From: Fibrobacterota bacterium
Lineage (GTDB): Bacteria; Fibrobacterota; Chitinivibrionia; Chitinivibrionales; FEN-1185
Direction of reading: 5' to 3'
Length of the DNA stretch: 64,000 bases
Assembly (NCBI GenBank): GCA_003165595.1
Contig: PLWQ01000036.1
Coordinates: 112,308-176,307 of the forward strand
Shown: piece by piece, positions 53,020-62,468 of the stretch
Layout of the letters: each line of letters begins with the position of its first letter
How positions within the stretch are numbered: position 1 is the stretch's first letter
The notes under the pieces: model-generated
What the model saw: the letters and a program-made list of their open reading frames with translations, nothing else
Database searches by the model: none
What the model was told of the DNA's origin: nothing
Program-made: the position numbers and the translations under genes

Positions 53020-53137
53020 ATAATTACCCTTCCTTCCACAATGAATATACGGTAAAAGAAGGAATAAAGTCACAAGAAAAGCCAATGCAGTTCCAACCTG
53101 TTCTATCTGCGGTCTCAGGTTCGAATCAGACCGAAAT

Positions 53138-53174
53138 ACAAAGAGCCCTCCTGAAAGCAGGAAGGCTCTTTGTA
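53138..53174 (-). terminator. Second terminator-like hairpin beside the tRNA duplication
   Basis: CAAAGAGCC...GGCTCTTTG with inner CTCCTG/CAGGAAG pairs. It resembles the tRNA terminator at 53312-53348 in layout (both keep CTGAAAG at the loop) but has a weak T-run, as expected for a decayed copy. Confidence 0.45.
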
Positions 53175-53190
53175 TACACCATTCAGGATT
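53173..53190 (-). repeat. 18-bp copy of the tRNA-Lys 3' end
   Basis: TATACACCATTCAGGATT at 53173-53190 is repeated at 53348-53365, where it is the 3' end of tRNA-Lys and its flank. The sequence to the right does not continue as tRNA. A T-arm-like block in inverted orientation (GGTTCGAATC with CGGTCT/AGACCG arms) lies at 53110-53133. Remnant of a duplicated tRNA or of an att site. Confidence 0.55.
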
Positions 53191-53311
53191 GGCTCGTGTG
53201 GCGGCTAATGCGGTCTTATTCGCCTCTGCTTTGAAAGCAAAATTGCAGTCGTAGCGCAGTCGAACCTGGAATGGTCCTTCGGACCATGCAGTTTCTTGTC
53301 CAGCACGAAAT

Positions 53312-53348
53312 AAAAAAACCTCCCCTGAAAGACAGGGAAGGTTTTTTT
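53312..53348 (-). terminator. Rho-independent terminator of tRNA-Lys
   Basis: AACCTTCCCTG...CAGGGGAGGTT stem; on the minus strand it is followed by TTTTTTTA, 2 nt after the tRNA. The plus strand also has a T-run, so it may act both ways. Confidence 0.85.
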
Positions 53349-53349
53349 A

Positions 53350-53422
53350 TACACCATTCAGGATTCGAACCTGAGACCTACTGATTAAGAGTCAGTTGCT
53401 CTACCAGCTGAGCTAATGGTGC
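53350..53422 (-). tRNA. tRNA-Lys (CTT anticodon)
   Basis: 73 nt. Cloverleaf read on the minus strand: acceptor GCACCAT/ATGGTGT (first pair G-U), D arm GCTC..GAGC, anticodon stem ACTGA/TCAGT with loop CTCTTAA (anticodon CTT), T arm with GGTTCGAATCC, discriminator A. CCA is not encoded. Confidence 0.96.
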
Positions 53423-53556
53423 GAAAACGGACGCGGAAGAATATACATCTTTTGGGCGGGGCAGGGCAATAGTTGCGCGCTCATGCGGGCGAACGCGTAT
53501 CAAAATCTTCCAGGGTCTAAATCCGGATAATCTGTTTCTTATCCTGAGAGTCCTGA

Positions 53557-54954
53557 TCAGAACCCGTGCATGATATCAAGCCCCGGCATCTTGGTGGCTT
53601 CGATCGCTTTTATAATCTGAAGGTTCTGGTTCTTCGAAAGGTCGACCTGGTATATCTTGTCTTTGGAGAGAAGGCTGCCCCCGGAGTCGGCGATGATGCT
53701 CAGGACGGGCTTGGTATAGTGAAGTTCGTTCGCCTGGACCACTTTTCCCACGGTGTGATCGTTGAGCTCCACCAAGCTGCCCACCGGGAACAGCGACATG
53801 TAGGCGATAAAGCACTTTACGAGATCGCTTGCCAGCAGATCCTTGCGGGACATCTTGATGATGATCTCCATAGCGCGATAGGGCATGTACGCGTTGCGGT
53901 ATTCGCGCGGCGACGATAGCGACTCGAAGACGTCCGCGATCTGAACGACTTTTGAATATTTGTGAATGAGGCGTGAATTACGCTGCTTCGGGTAGCCCTG
54001 CCCGTTTTCCCGCTCGTGCGTCTGGTAGGCGATGTACGGCGCGCTCTCCGGCAATTTAGAGACTTTTTCGAGAATGTGGAGGCCCAGCACCGAGTGCTTC
54101 TGCACCTCGTACCACTCATCTTTTGTCAATCTTCCCTTCTTGAGGCGGATCTCTTTGGGTACCAGCAGCATGCCCACGTCGTGCAGCGCCGCGCCTATGC
54201 CGATGTCGATCACCTGTTTCTCGCTGTACCCGGCCGCGGCCGCGATATTGATGGAGAGGAGGCTCACGTTGAGGGAATGATGATACAGGTATTCTTCGTC
54301 GGTCGATTTGAGGTTGATGACATTGAGGAGAATGCTGCGGTCGGCAAGCCACGTTCGGACAAAGCTTTCCACGATATTCCTTATGATCGACCCATCGACG
54401 GATTTTGAATCCGCAAGAGCGGTGAGTATGTACTTGATGTTCTGGATGGCCTCGGCGTATGTCGTCTTTACTTCAGCCTTGTACGCATCGGTCCTCTGGC
54501 CATCCGGTGTTTGAGCGGCCCTGCTCTTGAGCGGCGGGCCTACAGGCCTGTCGGGAAAAAAGCCGTCCTTGATGGTGGCATCGAATTCGCGGACCTTGTC
54601 GGACTGCAATAATTGCAGCAGTCCTTCCTGGCCTGTCTTTACTTTTGAAAGCTGAAGGGTTTCGTAGGCCCTGGGCGCCGGCGCGGTTCTCGGTTTGTTG
54701 AGGACGCTGTGCGACGGATCGTCGAAATGGAGTTCTCCAAGCTCCTCAAAATCCCTGGTGAGGATTTTGTGGATCTCCTCGTCCTCCTCCTGGAGCTTGA
54801 CATATACTTCAAAAATATTGCGCCGTTGCAGGACGTTCAGGTGCTTTTCGGTAATGGTGACGCCTCGCGACACCAGAAGCTCTCCGCCTTCCGTGTACAG
54901 ATCGGCGTGTGCAACGGCACCTGGTGACAGTGTTGACAGGTCGATTTTTTTCAT
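53557..54954 (-). CDS. HD-GYP-domain cyclic-di-GMP phosphodiesterase
   Basis: 465 aa. Residues ~1-60 are a DUF3391-like N-terminal module (LSPGAVAHADLYTEGGELLV). HD-GYP domain ~215-400: HH at 225-226, HD at 258-259 (AALHDVGMLL), QTHERENGQGYP (GYP at 320-322) and IADVFESLSS. All metal ligands are present, so it should degrade c-di-GMP. Cytoplasmic, no membrane helix. The next gene on this strand upstream encodes a HDOD protein, 146 bp away. Confidence 0.9.
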   Translation of the reverse strand: MKKIDLSTLSPGAVAHADLYTEGGELLVSRGVTITEKHLNVLQRRNIFEVYVKLQEEDEEIHKILTRDFEELGELHFDDPSHSVLNKPRTAPAPRAYETLQLSKVKTGQEGLLQLLQSDKVREFDATIKDGFFPDRPVGPPLKSRAAQTPDGQRTDAYKAEVKTTYAEAIQNIKYILTALADSKSVDGSIIRNIVESFVRTWLADRSILLNVINLKSTDEEYLYHHSLNVSLLSINIAAAAGYSEKQVIDIGIGAALHDVGMLLVPKEIRLKKGRLTKDEWYEVQKHSVLGLHILEKVSKLPESAPYIAYQTHERENGQGYPKQRNSRLIHKYSKVVQIADVFESLSSPREYRNAYMPYRAMEIIIKMSRKDLLASDLVKCFIAYMSLFPVGSLVELNDHTVGKVVQANELHYTKPVLSIIADSGGSLLSKDKIYQVDLSKNQNLQIIKAIEATKMPGLDIMHGF

Positions 54955-55100
54955 GAGATCGCGACTACCGGAAACCGATATTCACCATGGTTGTTCTCCC
55001 GCAGTTTCGGCCCGCGCAGAGCAAGGCCGAAGCGGGAACGAAGTAAAAATACTATGACTCGATGGACACCCAGTACGATTTCGGGTTTCCCCAAGCAGTC

Positions 55101-57047
55101 CTATTTTCTTGCCGGATCCGGTCCGGGTTTTGCGGTCTGCGTTTGACCCTGTTTCCCGATTTCGGCGGACTTTTTCACCTCGGCCGGGGCCGCTGCCTCC
55201 GAGCCGGCGGCTCCGGGCACGGCCGGCTCGGGAAGTGCCGGCTGGCTGTCGAGGGCGTGAGCTCCCTGAACCGAGGGCGCTTCCGTCTCCGAAAGTGACA
55301 CCGTTTTCCCCAGGAACATAGTAGTCAAATGCTTATCGAGCTGCCGAAGGTCCATGCTGGTGTACGAAAAAGAGACCGTCTTGCACGCTTCGGCAGCCGC
55401 CAGGCCTTCGGCCTCCTTGGCGACGAGGGCAAGCACCGGCGCAAATGCGGGCTGTTTTCCCGCCTCGGGCGGCGTCTCGGAATACTTGACAATATGGGTA
55501 TGCTTGCCGATGTCCTCGGCCGCGGACTGGCCGCCGGCCCAGACCACCACCGCGTCGAACGCGGCGTCGTACTTGGAAAGCGGCGTCGACGCTAGAATCT
55601 GGTTGACGGCATGTCCCTCTTTGCCGAGGTAGTACAGCGGCGGCACGAACACGCTGCTGGTGAGATTTATAATACCGATGCGCTTTTTGTCGCCCGGCGC
55701 CGAGCCTTCGGCGGTCCCGCTCGCGTCGGGAACGTCCATCTTGAGGAATTCACGGTACAGGTTCATTTCCGCGTACACGTCGTCGATAAAGGATTTTGTA
55801 AATCCGGCCTGCATCTTTATAAAAGAGAAGAACGAGTTGTCCAGCGGCGTCACGTACATATCGCATTCCTTGCCGAGGATCAATGCCTTGGCGAGAAAAT
55901 TTCCCATGGCAACACATACCGCGTATTTCTTTTCGGGAGAGTCGATGGCGTCCTTGAACGACTCGATATCGTACTGCTTTACGATACCCTCCCTCACGAC
56001 CTCGGGCAGTTTCCACTTGGAAAAGAGCTCCTTGACGACATCGTTGTGGTTTATGCCGAGCAGCGCGGTTTCGCGGTCGATAAAGAGCGCGCCGCGGTTG
56101 GCGGTTTCTTCCAGAACCCGGAGCAGAAGGGTGGGAAAGAATTCGTCCAGAACGATGATCCCGAAATCGTGGAGCAGTCCCGAAAGAAACACCTCTTCGG
56201 TGTTCACCGTGCCCACGCGGCGCGCGAGCCGCTCCGCGATCACGCCGGTTGCCAGCGAATGGTACCAGAACCCCACCCTGTCGAAGCCGGCGCTCTTGTT
56301 TTCCTCTTTGAAAAGTTTCATCACCGACATGCTCATCACGAGACGCTTTGTCTCTCGGAACCCGATGCGGACGATGGCGTCCTTGATGGAGGAAATCCGC
56401 CGGTTGAGGCTCGCGAACAGCACCGAGTTGGAAAGCTTGAGAATCTGGGTGGACAGGACCGGATCGGCCTCAATGACCCGCGCCAGGTCGGCCGCCGCCG
56501 ACTTGATGCTCTCGGCAAGACTCAGCACTTTCGCAACCGTAAATGGAAAGGCCAGCAATTGCGAAACGTAGCCGGTCATGATCTCGATCTTCTTCATGGG
56601 AGGAGTTTCGGTCGCCAGCAGCAGCTCGATGTCGCGATCCTTGTCCTGCGTCACGTCGTCCTGCGTGTCAAGCTTCTTGTCGAACTGCTTGAGCAGGTTC
56701 TCGATGAGCTTGATGAGCTGCGAAAACCGGACGGGCCGTTCAAAATAGGACGTGAAGCCGATTTTGAGTATGCCGTTTTTTTCGACCGTGTCTATCGCGT
56801 CTCCATACCCGATCATGGGGATTCGCTTGCCTTTCTTGTGGCTCTTGATGAGGCTGGCGAAATGGAGCTGCTGCATGTGCGGCCGGGGCATTTCCATGAG
56901 GATGATGTCCGGCATGAACTGCAGGGTCTTGATGTAATTCTGGTATTCCGCCTTTGACAAGAGGACCTTTATGCCGCGCTGCTCGAACGCCATTTTGAGG
57001 ATTTGCGTTTCGCGCTCGTTCTGGGATACCAGCATCAAGGAGACCAT
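55101..57047 (-). CDS. HDOD protein with degenerate receiver domain
   Basis: 648 aa. Residues 1-125 have receiver-like folding (SLMLVSQNERET, PDIILMEMPRPHM, YFERPVRFSQL) but the phospho-Asp is Glu52, the acidic pair is absent and the usual Lys is Arg: a pseudo-receiver. Residues ~165-365 are an HDOD domain (VIEADPVLSTQILKLSNS, SIKDAIVRIGFRETKRLV, SGLLHDFGIIVLDEF). The C-terminal ~180 residues include an unassigned alpha/beta part and a Pro/Ala/Glu-rich tail. HDOD proteins act in signalling without enzyme activity; probably a partner of the HD-GYP protein. Confidence 0.85.
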   Translation of the reverse strand: MVSLMLVSQNERETQILKMAFEQRGIKVLLSKAEYQNYIKTLQFMPDIILMEMPRPHMQQLHFASLIKSHKKGKRIPMIGYGDAIDTVEKNGILKIGFTSYFERPVRFSQLIKLIENLLKQFDKKLDTQDDVTQDKDRDIELLLATETPPMKKIEIMTGYVSQLLAFPFTVAKVLSLAESIKSAAADLARVIEADPVLSTQILKLSNSVLFASLNRRISSIKDAIVRIGFRETKRLVMSMSVMKLFKEENKSAGFDRVGFWYHSLATGVIAERLARRVGTVNTEEVFLSGLLHDFGIIVLDEFFPTLLLRVLEETANRGALFIDRETALLGINHNDVVKELFSKWKLPEVVREGIVKQYDIESFKDAIDSPEKKYAVCVAMGNFLAKALILGKECDMYVTPLDNSFFSFIKMQAGFTKSFIDDVYAEMNLYREFLKMDVPDASGTAEGSAPGDKKRIGIINLTSSVFVPPLYYLGKEGHAVNQILASTPLSKYDAAFDAVVVWAGGQSAAEDIGKHTHIVKYSETPPEAGKQPAFAPVLALVAKEAEGLAAAEACKTVSFSYTSMDLRQLDKHLTTMFLGKTVSLSETEAPSVQGAHALDSQPALPEPAVPGAAGSEAAAPAEVKKSAEIGKQGQTQTAKPGPDPARK

Positions 57048-57184
57048 GGCGGCCTGGCGCTTTCTCGGAGGAACAATGAAGAATCACCGGAAACGGACTG
57101 GATTTTTAGCCTATCTATTATATCAAGGGTGAGTGGATTATTCAACAAGGAAGATGGGTTTTAATACGGCTCGGTTCGACAGGC

Positions 57185-58252
57185 TTATCGTGACGAGCTG
57201 ATAAAAGCGGCGTAGCCGAGGGTAATTTCCAGCCCCTTGGACGTGCGCTGCGAGGATATACTGCGCCACACATCAAGCCGCATTCTGCCCATGCGCATGG
57301 ACCCGACGGGCAGCAGATACGACGCCTTTCGCCCGTCAAACACAAACCGCGGCAGCACGGGGCCGGACACGAGCATGGTATGCAGGGCGGCAACATATTT
57401 GAGGATTGAATCGTTGTCGGTTGTTGCGGCGACCGGAGCGTTGAGCGCCGCGCTCAGCGCCGACGCAAGGTCGCCGGCGTTCTGGGCGCGGGTCGACTTC
57501 GCCACGCTGTCGACAACCCGGGCAATCCATTGCTGCTCTTCGGCCGCCCGGGGAAACACGGGGGCATACACGGCGCCCAGATCGTTGGGGTTGAACGAAC
57601 GGCTCACGAGGATCGGGAGAAGCTCAAAGCGGCTGTCGAATGCGTCTATGGGTTCGACGTCCGAAACGGCAACGTTGAGATAGCGCCTGCCGGAGGTTAC
57701 CGAGGTGAATTTGACGCGGATCTGGGCGGTGGTAAACGCGGTGTCGGAGTCGAACCAGAGCACGCATTGGCGCATGTTGACGCCCGAGTAAACAAGGCCG
57801 TCGTTGCCCCATTCCCAGCCCACGCTCCGGTCCACGGCATCCTTTTCGTCAAGTTTCACGCGGACGCCGGTAGGGATCCCGAACTCGGCAAGGCTCTGGT
57901 AGTCGGCGCGGCAGCCGAGCCCGAAAATTATCCCGCGGAAGCGCTTTTGTTCCTGAAAGGAAATGTCGAACCACCGGCCCGCGAGACTGTCGGCCTCGCC
58001 TTCTATCCAGCAGGTGGTCGAATCGTTGTCGAACAGGTTTGCTAGTGAGAAAACCCGCGGCCCCTGGAGGCAGGACGAAGCCCGAACGGTAACTCTTGCG
58101 CCCCGGACCATAACCGTTTCGACCTGCATATGAGCAAGGGCAAAGGCCGCGCAGAGTGCGCCGGCTGCTGCCGCAAAGAGCAGGCTGGCCGCAATTATGC
58201 GGGCCGCCCGTGGGGATCTAAACCGAAATGGCGATGGACAATCATGTGGCAT
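57185..58252 (-). CDS. Membrane-anchored protein with NADase-type glycan-binding (discoidin-like) domain
   Basis: 355 aa. One membrane helix at ~16-42. Residues ~55-205 are a discoidin-like domain: LANLFDNDSTTCWIEGEAD and IIFGLGCRADYQSLAEFGIP match the NADase-type glycan-binding family; RYLNVAVSDVEPIDAF closes the sandwich. The C-terminal ~140 residues are unassigned. Likely periplasmic, binding glycan or peptidoglycan. Confidence 0.65.
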   Translation of the reverse strand: MPHDCPSPFRFRSPRAARIIAASLLFAAAAGALCAAFALAHMQVETVMVRGARVTVRASSCLQGPRVFSLANLFDNDSTTCWIEGEADSLAGRWFDISFQEQKRFRGIIFGLGCRADYQSLAEFGIPTGVRVKLDEKDAVDRSVGWEWGNDGLVYSGVNMRQCVLWFDSDTAFTTAQIRVKFTSVTSGRRYLNVAVSDVEPIDAFDSRFELLPILVSRSFNPNDLGAVYAPVFPRAAEEQQWIARVVDSVAKSTRAQNAGDLASALSAALNAPVAATTDNDSILKYVAALHTMLVSGPVLPRFVFDGRKASYLLPVGSMRMGRMRLDVWRSISSQRTSKGLEITLGYAAFISSSR

Positions 58253-58323
58253 GAGACACCGTTACCTATAAAATAGCATTTACCCAGAGGAGCGGCGCTA
58301 TTCGAAGAAGGAAGGCCGACGGG

Positions 58324-59874
58324 CTAGGATTTTCCTGCAATCTTCCTGCGGTAAACGTCCAGAAGAATCAATATTCCCGCAGCAACGAGGTAGATCAGCG
58401 CAAAGTCGCCGGCGGCGCCGGGCCGCAGGTTGTTTATAACGCCTGCCTGCGGCACGAGCTGGTACGCGTGCATCAGGCCGAAATACGACAGCGCCGAGCC
58501 GGCCAGCATCCAGCCCGCCGCCTTGACAAACTGCCGCTCTACCACGAACACCATCATGGACGCGAGCACCATGCTGGTGAGCATGAAGCCCTGGCTCAGG
58601 GAGATAATGCCGTAAATAAAGAGGTCACTGCCGAATTTCGGGGCAACGTCAAAAAGTCCCGTCCCGGCTTTTGCCAGCGCCGTGTTGATAAGCAGTAATG
58701 CCCACGAGGCAAGGGCCGGTACCAGGCCGAGCGCGACGGCGAGGGCGTGTTTCCTTGGTACCTCCGCGAATGCTTGGGCGGTGATGATGATGCCGATCCA
58801 CAAGAGGATGCCGATCATCGCCTCCATGGGAACCACCTTGAGGACCAGGGTGACGCCGCCGATGAGACACAGGACGGTGATGACCGCGCCGTTCAATATC
58901 GAGTAACCCCAGCGCGCGCCCATGGCTTTCCATCCGGGATGGCCGATGTAAATGGTGGTGGGGAACGGGCTGCCAAGGCACGCCGCAACCGCCGACCCGA
59001 GCGCGTTTACAAGAAGCGACGACCTGGTGTTGTAGGTGTCGCCGGCGGCCTCCGCGCTTTCGAGGTTCTGCAGCGAGCCCACCACGTTGAACAGGGCCAT
59101 GGGAAAAATCACGGAGAAATATTTCCAGCCTTGGCCGTCCCGCAGGAAGACCAGCATGTCGCCGAACGCGGTATGCGGATAATACAGCCGGAAGTGGTAA
59201 GGATCGGCGAGCGGGTGAAAGTACCCAAGGCCGCACCATTTGAGGACCCAGGCGATTATCGCTCCAACGACGACCGCGACGAACCCGCCGGGAAGCCCCA
59301 GGGGCAGCTTGAGGCGGCTCCCATAGGTAAAGAGGATGAGCAGCATGGGAAGCAGGGCGAGGACGGGTGTGGCGAATATCTGAAAAACGAACCCCATGGA
59401 AATAAACGTGATCGCGATGCCGGCCAATGTTGATAAAAGCGCAGCACGCGGGGTGTGCTTTCGCACCCAGTCGCCCACAAAGGCGCCGATAGCCTCCAGA
59501 ACCGCGCTTGCCAGGCAGGCAAACAGCCCTGCCCGCCAGGCGAGCGATGCGTCTTTGGTGGCAAGGTAAATGGGCATGATAATAAGGAAAACATAGGCGA
59601 TGAGGCTCACCGTGTTGATGCCGTAGGGAAGCGCGGTAACGTCGTCGCGCCTGGTTCGCATCGCCAGCTTGCGGGCTTGCCAGGCGTAGAAGATATTGCC
59701 GAACAAAATGGAGAGCGCTGCGCCCGGCATTATTTTGCCGTAGACCAACGCGCCCGGCATGCCGCAAAACCGGGTGCAGAAAACTGCAATGAGCATCAGT
59801 TGAAGCAGGTTGTCCACGAACAGGCCAAAGAATCCGTCGATGTCGCCTCGGCAGAACCATCGTGCATTCATCAT
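58324..59874 (-). CDS. NCS2-type (nucleobase/xanthine-like) permease
   Basis: 516 aa, ~13 membrane helices. LLQLMLIAVFC, GNIFYAWQARKL, ALPYGINT, FNVVGSLQNLESAEAAGD and GSPFPTTIYIGHPGWKAMGARWGY are shared with NCS2/AzgA-like and sulfate-like permease relatives; the substrate is not predictable. GGAGACGCC precedes two adjacent ATGs. Confidence 0.75.
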   Translation of the reverse strand: MMNARWFCRGDIDGFFGLFVDNLLQLMLIAVFCTRFCGMPGALVYGKIMPGAALSILFGNIFYAWQARKLAMRTRRDDVTALPYGINTVSLIAYVFLIIMPIYLATKDASLAWRAGLFACLASAVLEAIGAFVGDWVRKHTPRAALLSTLAGIAITFISMGFVFQIFATPVLALLPMLLILFTYGSRLKLPLGLPGGFVAVVVGAIIAWVLKWCGLGYFHPLADPYHFRLYYPHTAFGDMLVFLRDGQGWKYFSVIFPMALFNVVGSLQNLESAEAAGDTYNTRSSLLVNALGSAVAACLGSPFPTTIYIGHPGWKAMGARWGYSILNGAVITVLCLIGGVTLVLKVVPMEAMIGILLWIGIIITAQAFAEVPRKHALAVALGLVPALASWALLLINTALAKAGTGLFDVAPKFGSDLFIYGIISLSQGFMLTSMVLASMMVFVVERQFVKAAGWMLAGSALSYFGLMHAYQLVPQAGVINNLRPGAAGDFALIYLVAAGILILLDVYRRKIAGKS

Positions 59875-60146
59875 GGCGTCTCCTCATTTTCGTGGGGCTT
59901 TTGCATTGATAATATGAATCCGTCCGCCGCCTCAAAGCAAATTTCCCCTTGCCAGGCTCGGCGGGCGATCGGTCATTTCTTTCTTGATTTTGCAATCACG
60001 AGGGCCTTTCAGAAAGCGGTGGAAACCGCGTTGGATTCCGCGCTTGGGAAATAGCCGGGCGGGTCGCGATGCCCATGAGCACATAGTATTTTGCAATGGC
60101 CGAAACTGTCGATTAAAAACAAATACGTTTTCCGGAGGAGGTTCTT

Positions 60147-61775
60147 ATCAAGCAGCTCTTTACGATCGCGGTTGCTCTCTCGCTTACGGTGCTGGGACTC
60201 TATTCCGTCGGTAGGGCGGCACAGGAGTCAACCGACCAGGCTGCCGATCTCATAAGCATGGCAAGGTCCGGGGTTGACGAAACCGTTCTCCAGACCTACA
60301 TAGAGACTTCCCCTATGCCATACGATCTGAGCGCCGACGACATCGTCACGCTCAAGGATCTGGGCGTTTCGTCAAAGGTCATCAGGGCGGCGCTGCTTCA
60401 TGGCCGCGCCATGGACTCGGCAACGGCGCGCGAAACCGTCAAGGGAGCGACGCAGGACCCGGGCACCGCCGATATGGCGCTTGCGACATCCTCGGCCGTT
60501 GCGCCGCCGTCAGACAGTCTCAACGTATCGTTCTTTTACCAATCGCTGTATCCCTACGGCAACTGGGTCGATGTAGACGGTGTCTGGTGCTGGCAGCCGA
60601 ATGCAGCGGTCGTGAGTACCGATTGGGCGCCCTACTGCAATCGCGGCCATTGGGTTTATACCGATTGGGGCTGGTGCTGGGCATCCGACTATTCCTGGGG
60701 CTGGGCGCCATTCCACTATGGACGATGGCTCCGTCACCGCCAGTATGGCTGGTGCTGGGTTCCGGACACCCAATGGGGACCGGCATGGGTTTCCTGGCGA
60801 AGGGGAGACGACTACTGCGGATGGGCGCCATTGCCGCCCGGCTCGCAATATGTTGACGGCCAGGGATTCTACTTCGGAGGATCGCTCGCGGGCGACGACA
60901 ATGAGTTCAACCTGACGCCCGATGACTACTGCTTTGTGCCCGCCGACCATTTCTGCGATTCTCGTCCGTGGGGCCACACGGTGCCCGCGGTCCGCGTTGC
61001 GCAAGTGTACCGGAATACTGCTTTTGTCAAGAACAGCTACGGTGTTGAACGCGGACACGTGATTGATCGCGGACTGCCCGTGGATTTTGTCGCGTCGGCG
61101 ACCGGCAGGAAGGTGGTAACTGTTGCCGTGGCTCCCCAGAATCCCGCTCCGAGTCAACCCATTCAGCGCACGCTGGTGAAGGACGGCCGCTTGACAATTT
61201 ACAAGCCTGCGCTCTCGTCGAGAGTGCCGGAGACTCCCGCGGTAATCAAGGCGCGTTTCGAAAAGACGCCGCAAATCATAGTTTCCCGAGGCAGCATTGC
61301 CAAGCGTCAACAGGAAGCGGTTGCGCAAACAATAAGCAATCAGGAGACGGAAGCGCATACGGCCAAATTGGAAGAGACGAATCTGGAAAGCGCGGCGAAA
61401 CTCGAGGCCGATTCCAGAAAACGAGCCGATATGCAGGCGGAGGCCGGCGTTCGCGAAATGAGGACGCAACAGGCACAAGCCCACATTGCCCAGATAAAGA
61501 AGTGGAGCCCGCCCACCGCGCCGGTGATGGTGCCGAAATCAAGAGTGGTGCAGCAACAAACGCCGGTAAATAGAGAACAGGTGCGGACGCAGGCCAAATC
61601 CATGGTTCAGCAGGAAGCCCGGGAAGAACAGCAGCGGCAGCAGACCATGGAAGAAATGGTCAGGAAGCCCTTGGTTGCGCAATCGCGTGTGGCGCCTGCA
61701 CGCATTGAGCAAAAGAACAATGCCGGACTGCGTAAAACAGAAGAAAAGCCCGTTGGGGCAGGCAGCCCCAAATAG
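60147..61775 (+). CDS. DUF6600-like exported protein, apparent ATC start codon
   Basis: 542 aa if translation starts at ATC 60147. GGAGGAGG (60134-60141) is 5 nt upstream and the frame then reads like a complete signal peptide (KQLFTIAVALSLTVLGLYSV); the first canonical start in frame, GTG 60189, would cut that signal in half. Residues ~115-240 form the W/Y-rich DUF6600 repeat (YGNWVDVDGVWCWQP, GHWVYTDWGWCW, HRQYGWCWVPD, SWRRGDDYCGWAPLPP). The C-terminal ~200 residues are Gln/Glu/Lys-rich coiled coil. Cell-surface role unknown. Confidence 0.75.
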   Translation: MKQLFTIAVALSLTVLGLYSVGRAAQESTDQAADLISMARSGVDETVLQTYIETSPMPYDLSADDIVTLKDLGVSSKVIRAALLHGRAMDSATARETVKGATQDPGTADMALATSSAVAPPSDSLNVSFFYQSLYPYGNWVDVDGVWCWQPNAAVVSTDWAPYCNRGHWVYTDWGWCWASDYSWGWAPFHYGRWLRHRQYGWCWVPDTQWGPAWVSWRRGDDYCGWAPLPPGSQYVDGQGFYFGGSLAGDDNEFNLTPDDYCFVPADHFCDSRPWGHTVPAVRVAQVYRNTAFVKNSYGVERGHVIDRGLPVDFVASATGRKVVTVAVAPQNPAPSQPIQRTLVKDGRLTIYKPALSSRVPETPAVIKARFEKTPQIIVSRGSIAKRQQEAVAQTISNQETEAHTAKLEETNLESAAKLEADSRKRADMQAEAGVREMRTQQAQAHIAQIKKWSPPTAPVMVPKSRVVQQQTPVNREQVRTQAKSMVQQEAREEQQRQQTMEEMVRKPLVAQSRVAPARIEQKNNAGLRKTEEKPVGAGSPK

Positions 61776-62145
61776 CGTCCATATGCGTTTCGACGTTGCC
61801 GTTTCAAAGATCGCGTGCCGACTCGACGCAGCGAAAGGTCTGCGTTAAGACGCGATTTTCTGTCAAGGATCACGAAAAGGACACCTTTCCAATTGTTCGC
61901 AATGGTATAATGCATGTAATGCGGGAGACACCAGGGTTGCGGAGTTGGGCCCAATTGACTTGCGTTTTGCAACGTCTAAATGTATGTTATTCAACAGGTT
62001 ATTCCAGCCCGGGTTTGTAATATTTGTGTAACAAGTCGGCGCTCGTTGCAAAAGCGCACACACACCTCGGTCTCGTAGAAATCTTTTCTTAAAGTACCGA
62101 AAACGCTCCAGGCTTTCTGCCGGCGTTGTTCGCCAACCAAAGACA
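61776..62145. other. 370-bp intergenic region with no recognised gene
   Basis: A TATAAT at 61906-61911 has no good -35 partner, so it is not called a promoter. No terminator-like hairpin or repeat was seen. Confidence 0.3.
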
Positions 62146-62340
62146 ATGAAAAGCAAGCGCGCATATTTTCTGGTAGCCGGCCTTTTTCTTTCGCTCGCAC
62201 TCATGGTGAGCCGGAGTATTCTTTCACCCTTATGGGTGGCCTTTTCCTTGTTTGCAATATGCATATTGGTACTGCTCGGGCTGGGATGGATTTCCAAAAA
62301 GGCAACGCGCCCGGAGTCTCTCCAGTTGAAGCCAAAGTGA
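62146..62340 (+). CDS. Small membrane protein
   Basis: 64 aa. Two hydrophobic segments (YFLVAGLFLSLALMVSRSIL and WVAFSLFAICILVLLGLGWI) with a basic N-terminus and polar tail, a credible two-helix protein. The ribosome site is weak (AAAG). The stop is immediately followed by repeat C2, so this may be part of a decayed region. No family. Confidence 0.4.
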   Translation: MKSKRAYFLVAGLFLSLALMVSRSILSPLWVAFSLFAICILVLLGLGWISKKATRPESLQLKPK

Positions 62341-62347
62341 AACCCAA

Positions 62348-62447
62348 AGCGAGCGCATTCCTGGCTGCTCACTGGGGCGTACATCCGGTTGTAATCGCGG
62401 TCCCCGCAGCAAGCTGCGGGGAATCCTTCCATCCCTAAGGAAGAAGA
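62348..62447. repeat. Dispersed repeat cluster, copies C2 and partial B3 with a hairpin
   Basis: 62348-62401 repeats 36190-36244. CCCCGCAGC-AA-GCTGCGGGG (62402-62421) is a perfect 9-bp stem. 62426-62447 is the edge of the B repeat in the opposite orientation, its inner ~70 bp missing. Confidence 0.7.
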
Positions 62448-62468
62448 AATAGTTGTATTCGCGCGCTA

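Noticed and set aside
53173-53250. Second tRNA gene
   Set aside because: Only the last 18 nt of tRNA-Lys are present; no cloverleaf can be drawn.
61863-62432. 189-residue minus-strand ORF
   Set aside because: It runs through repeat C2 and across the small membrane protein gene on the other strand; composition is not protein-like and no start signal is seen.
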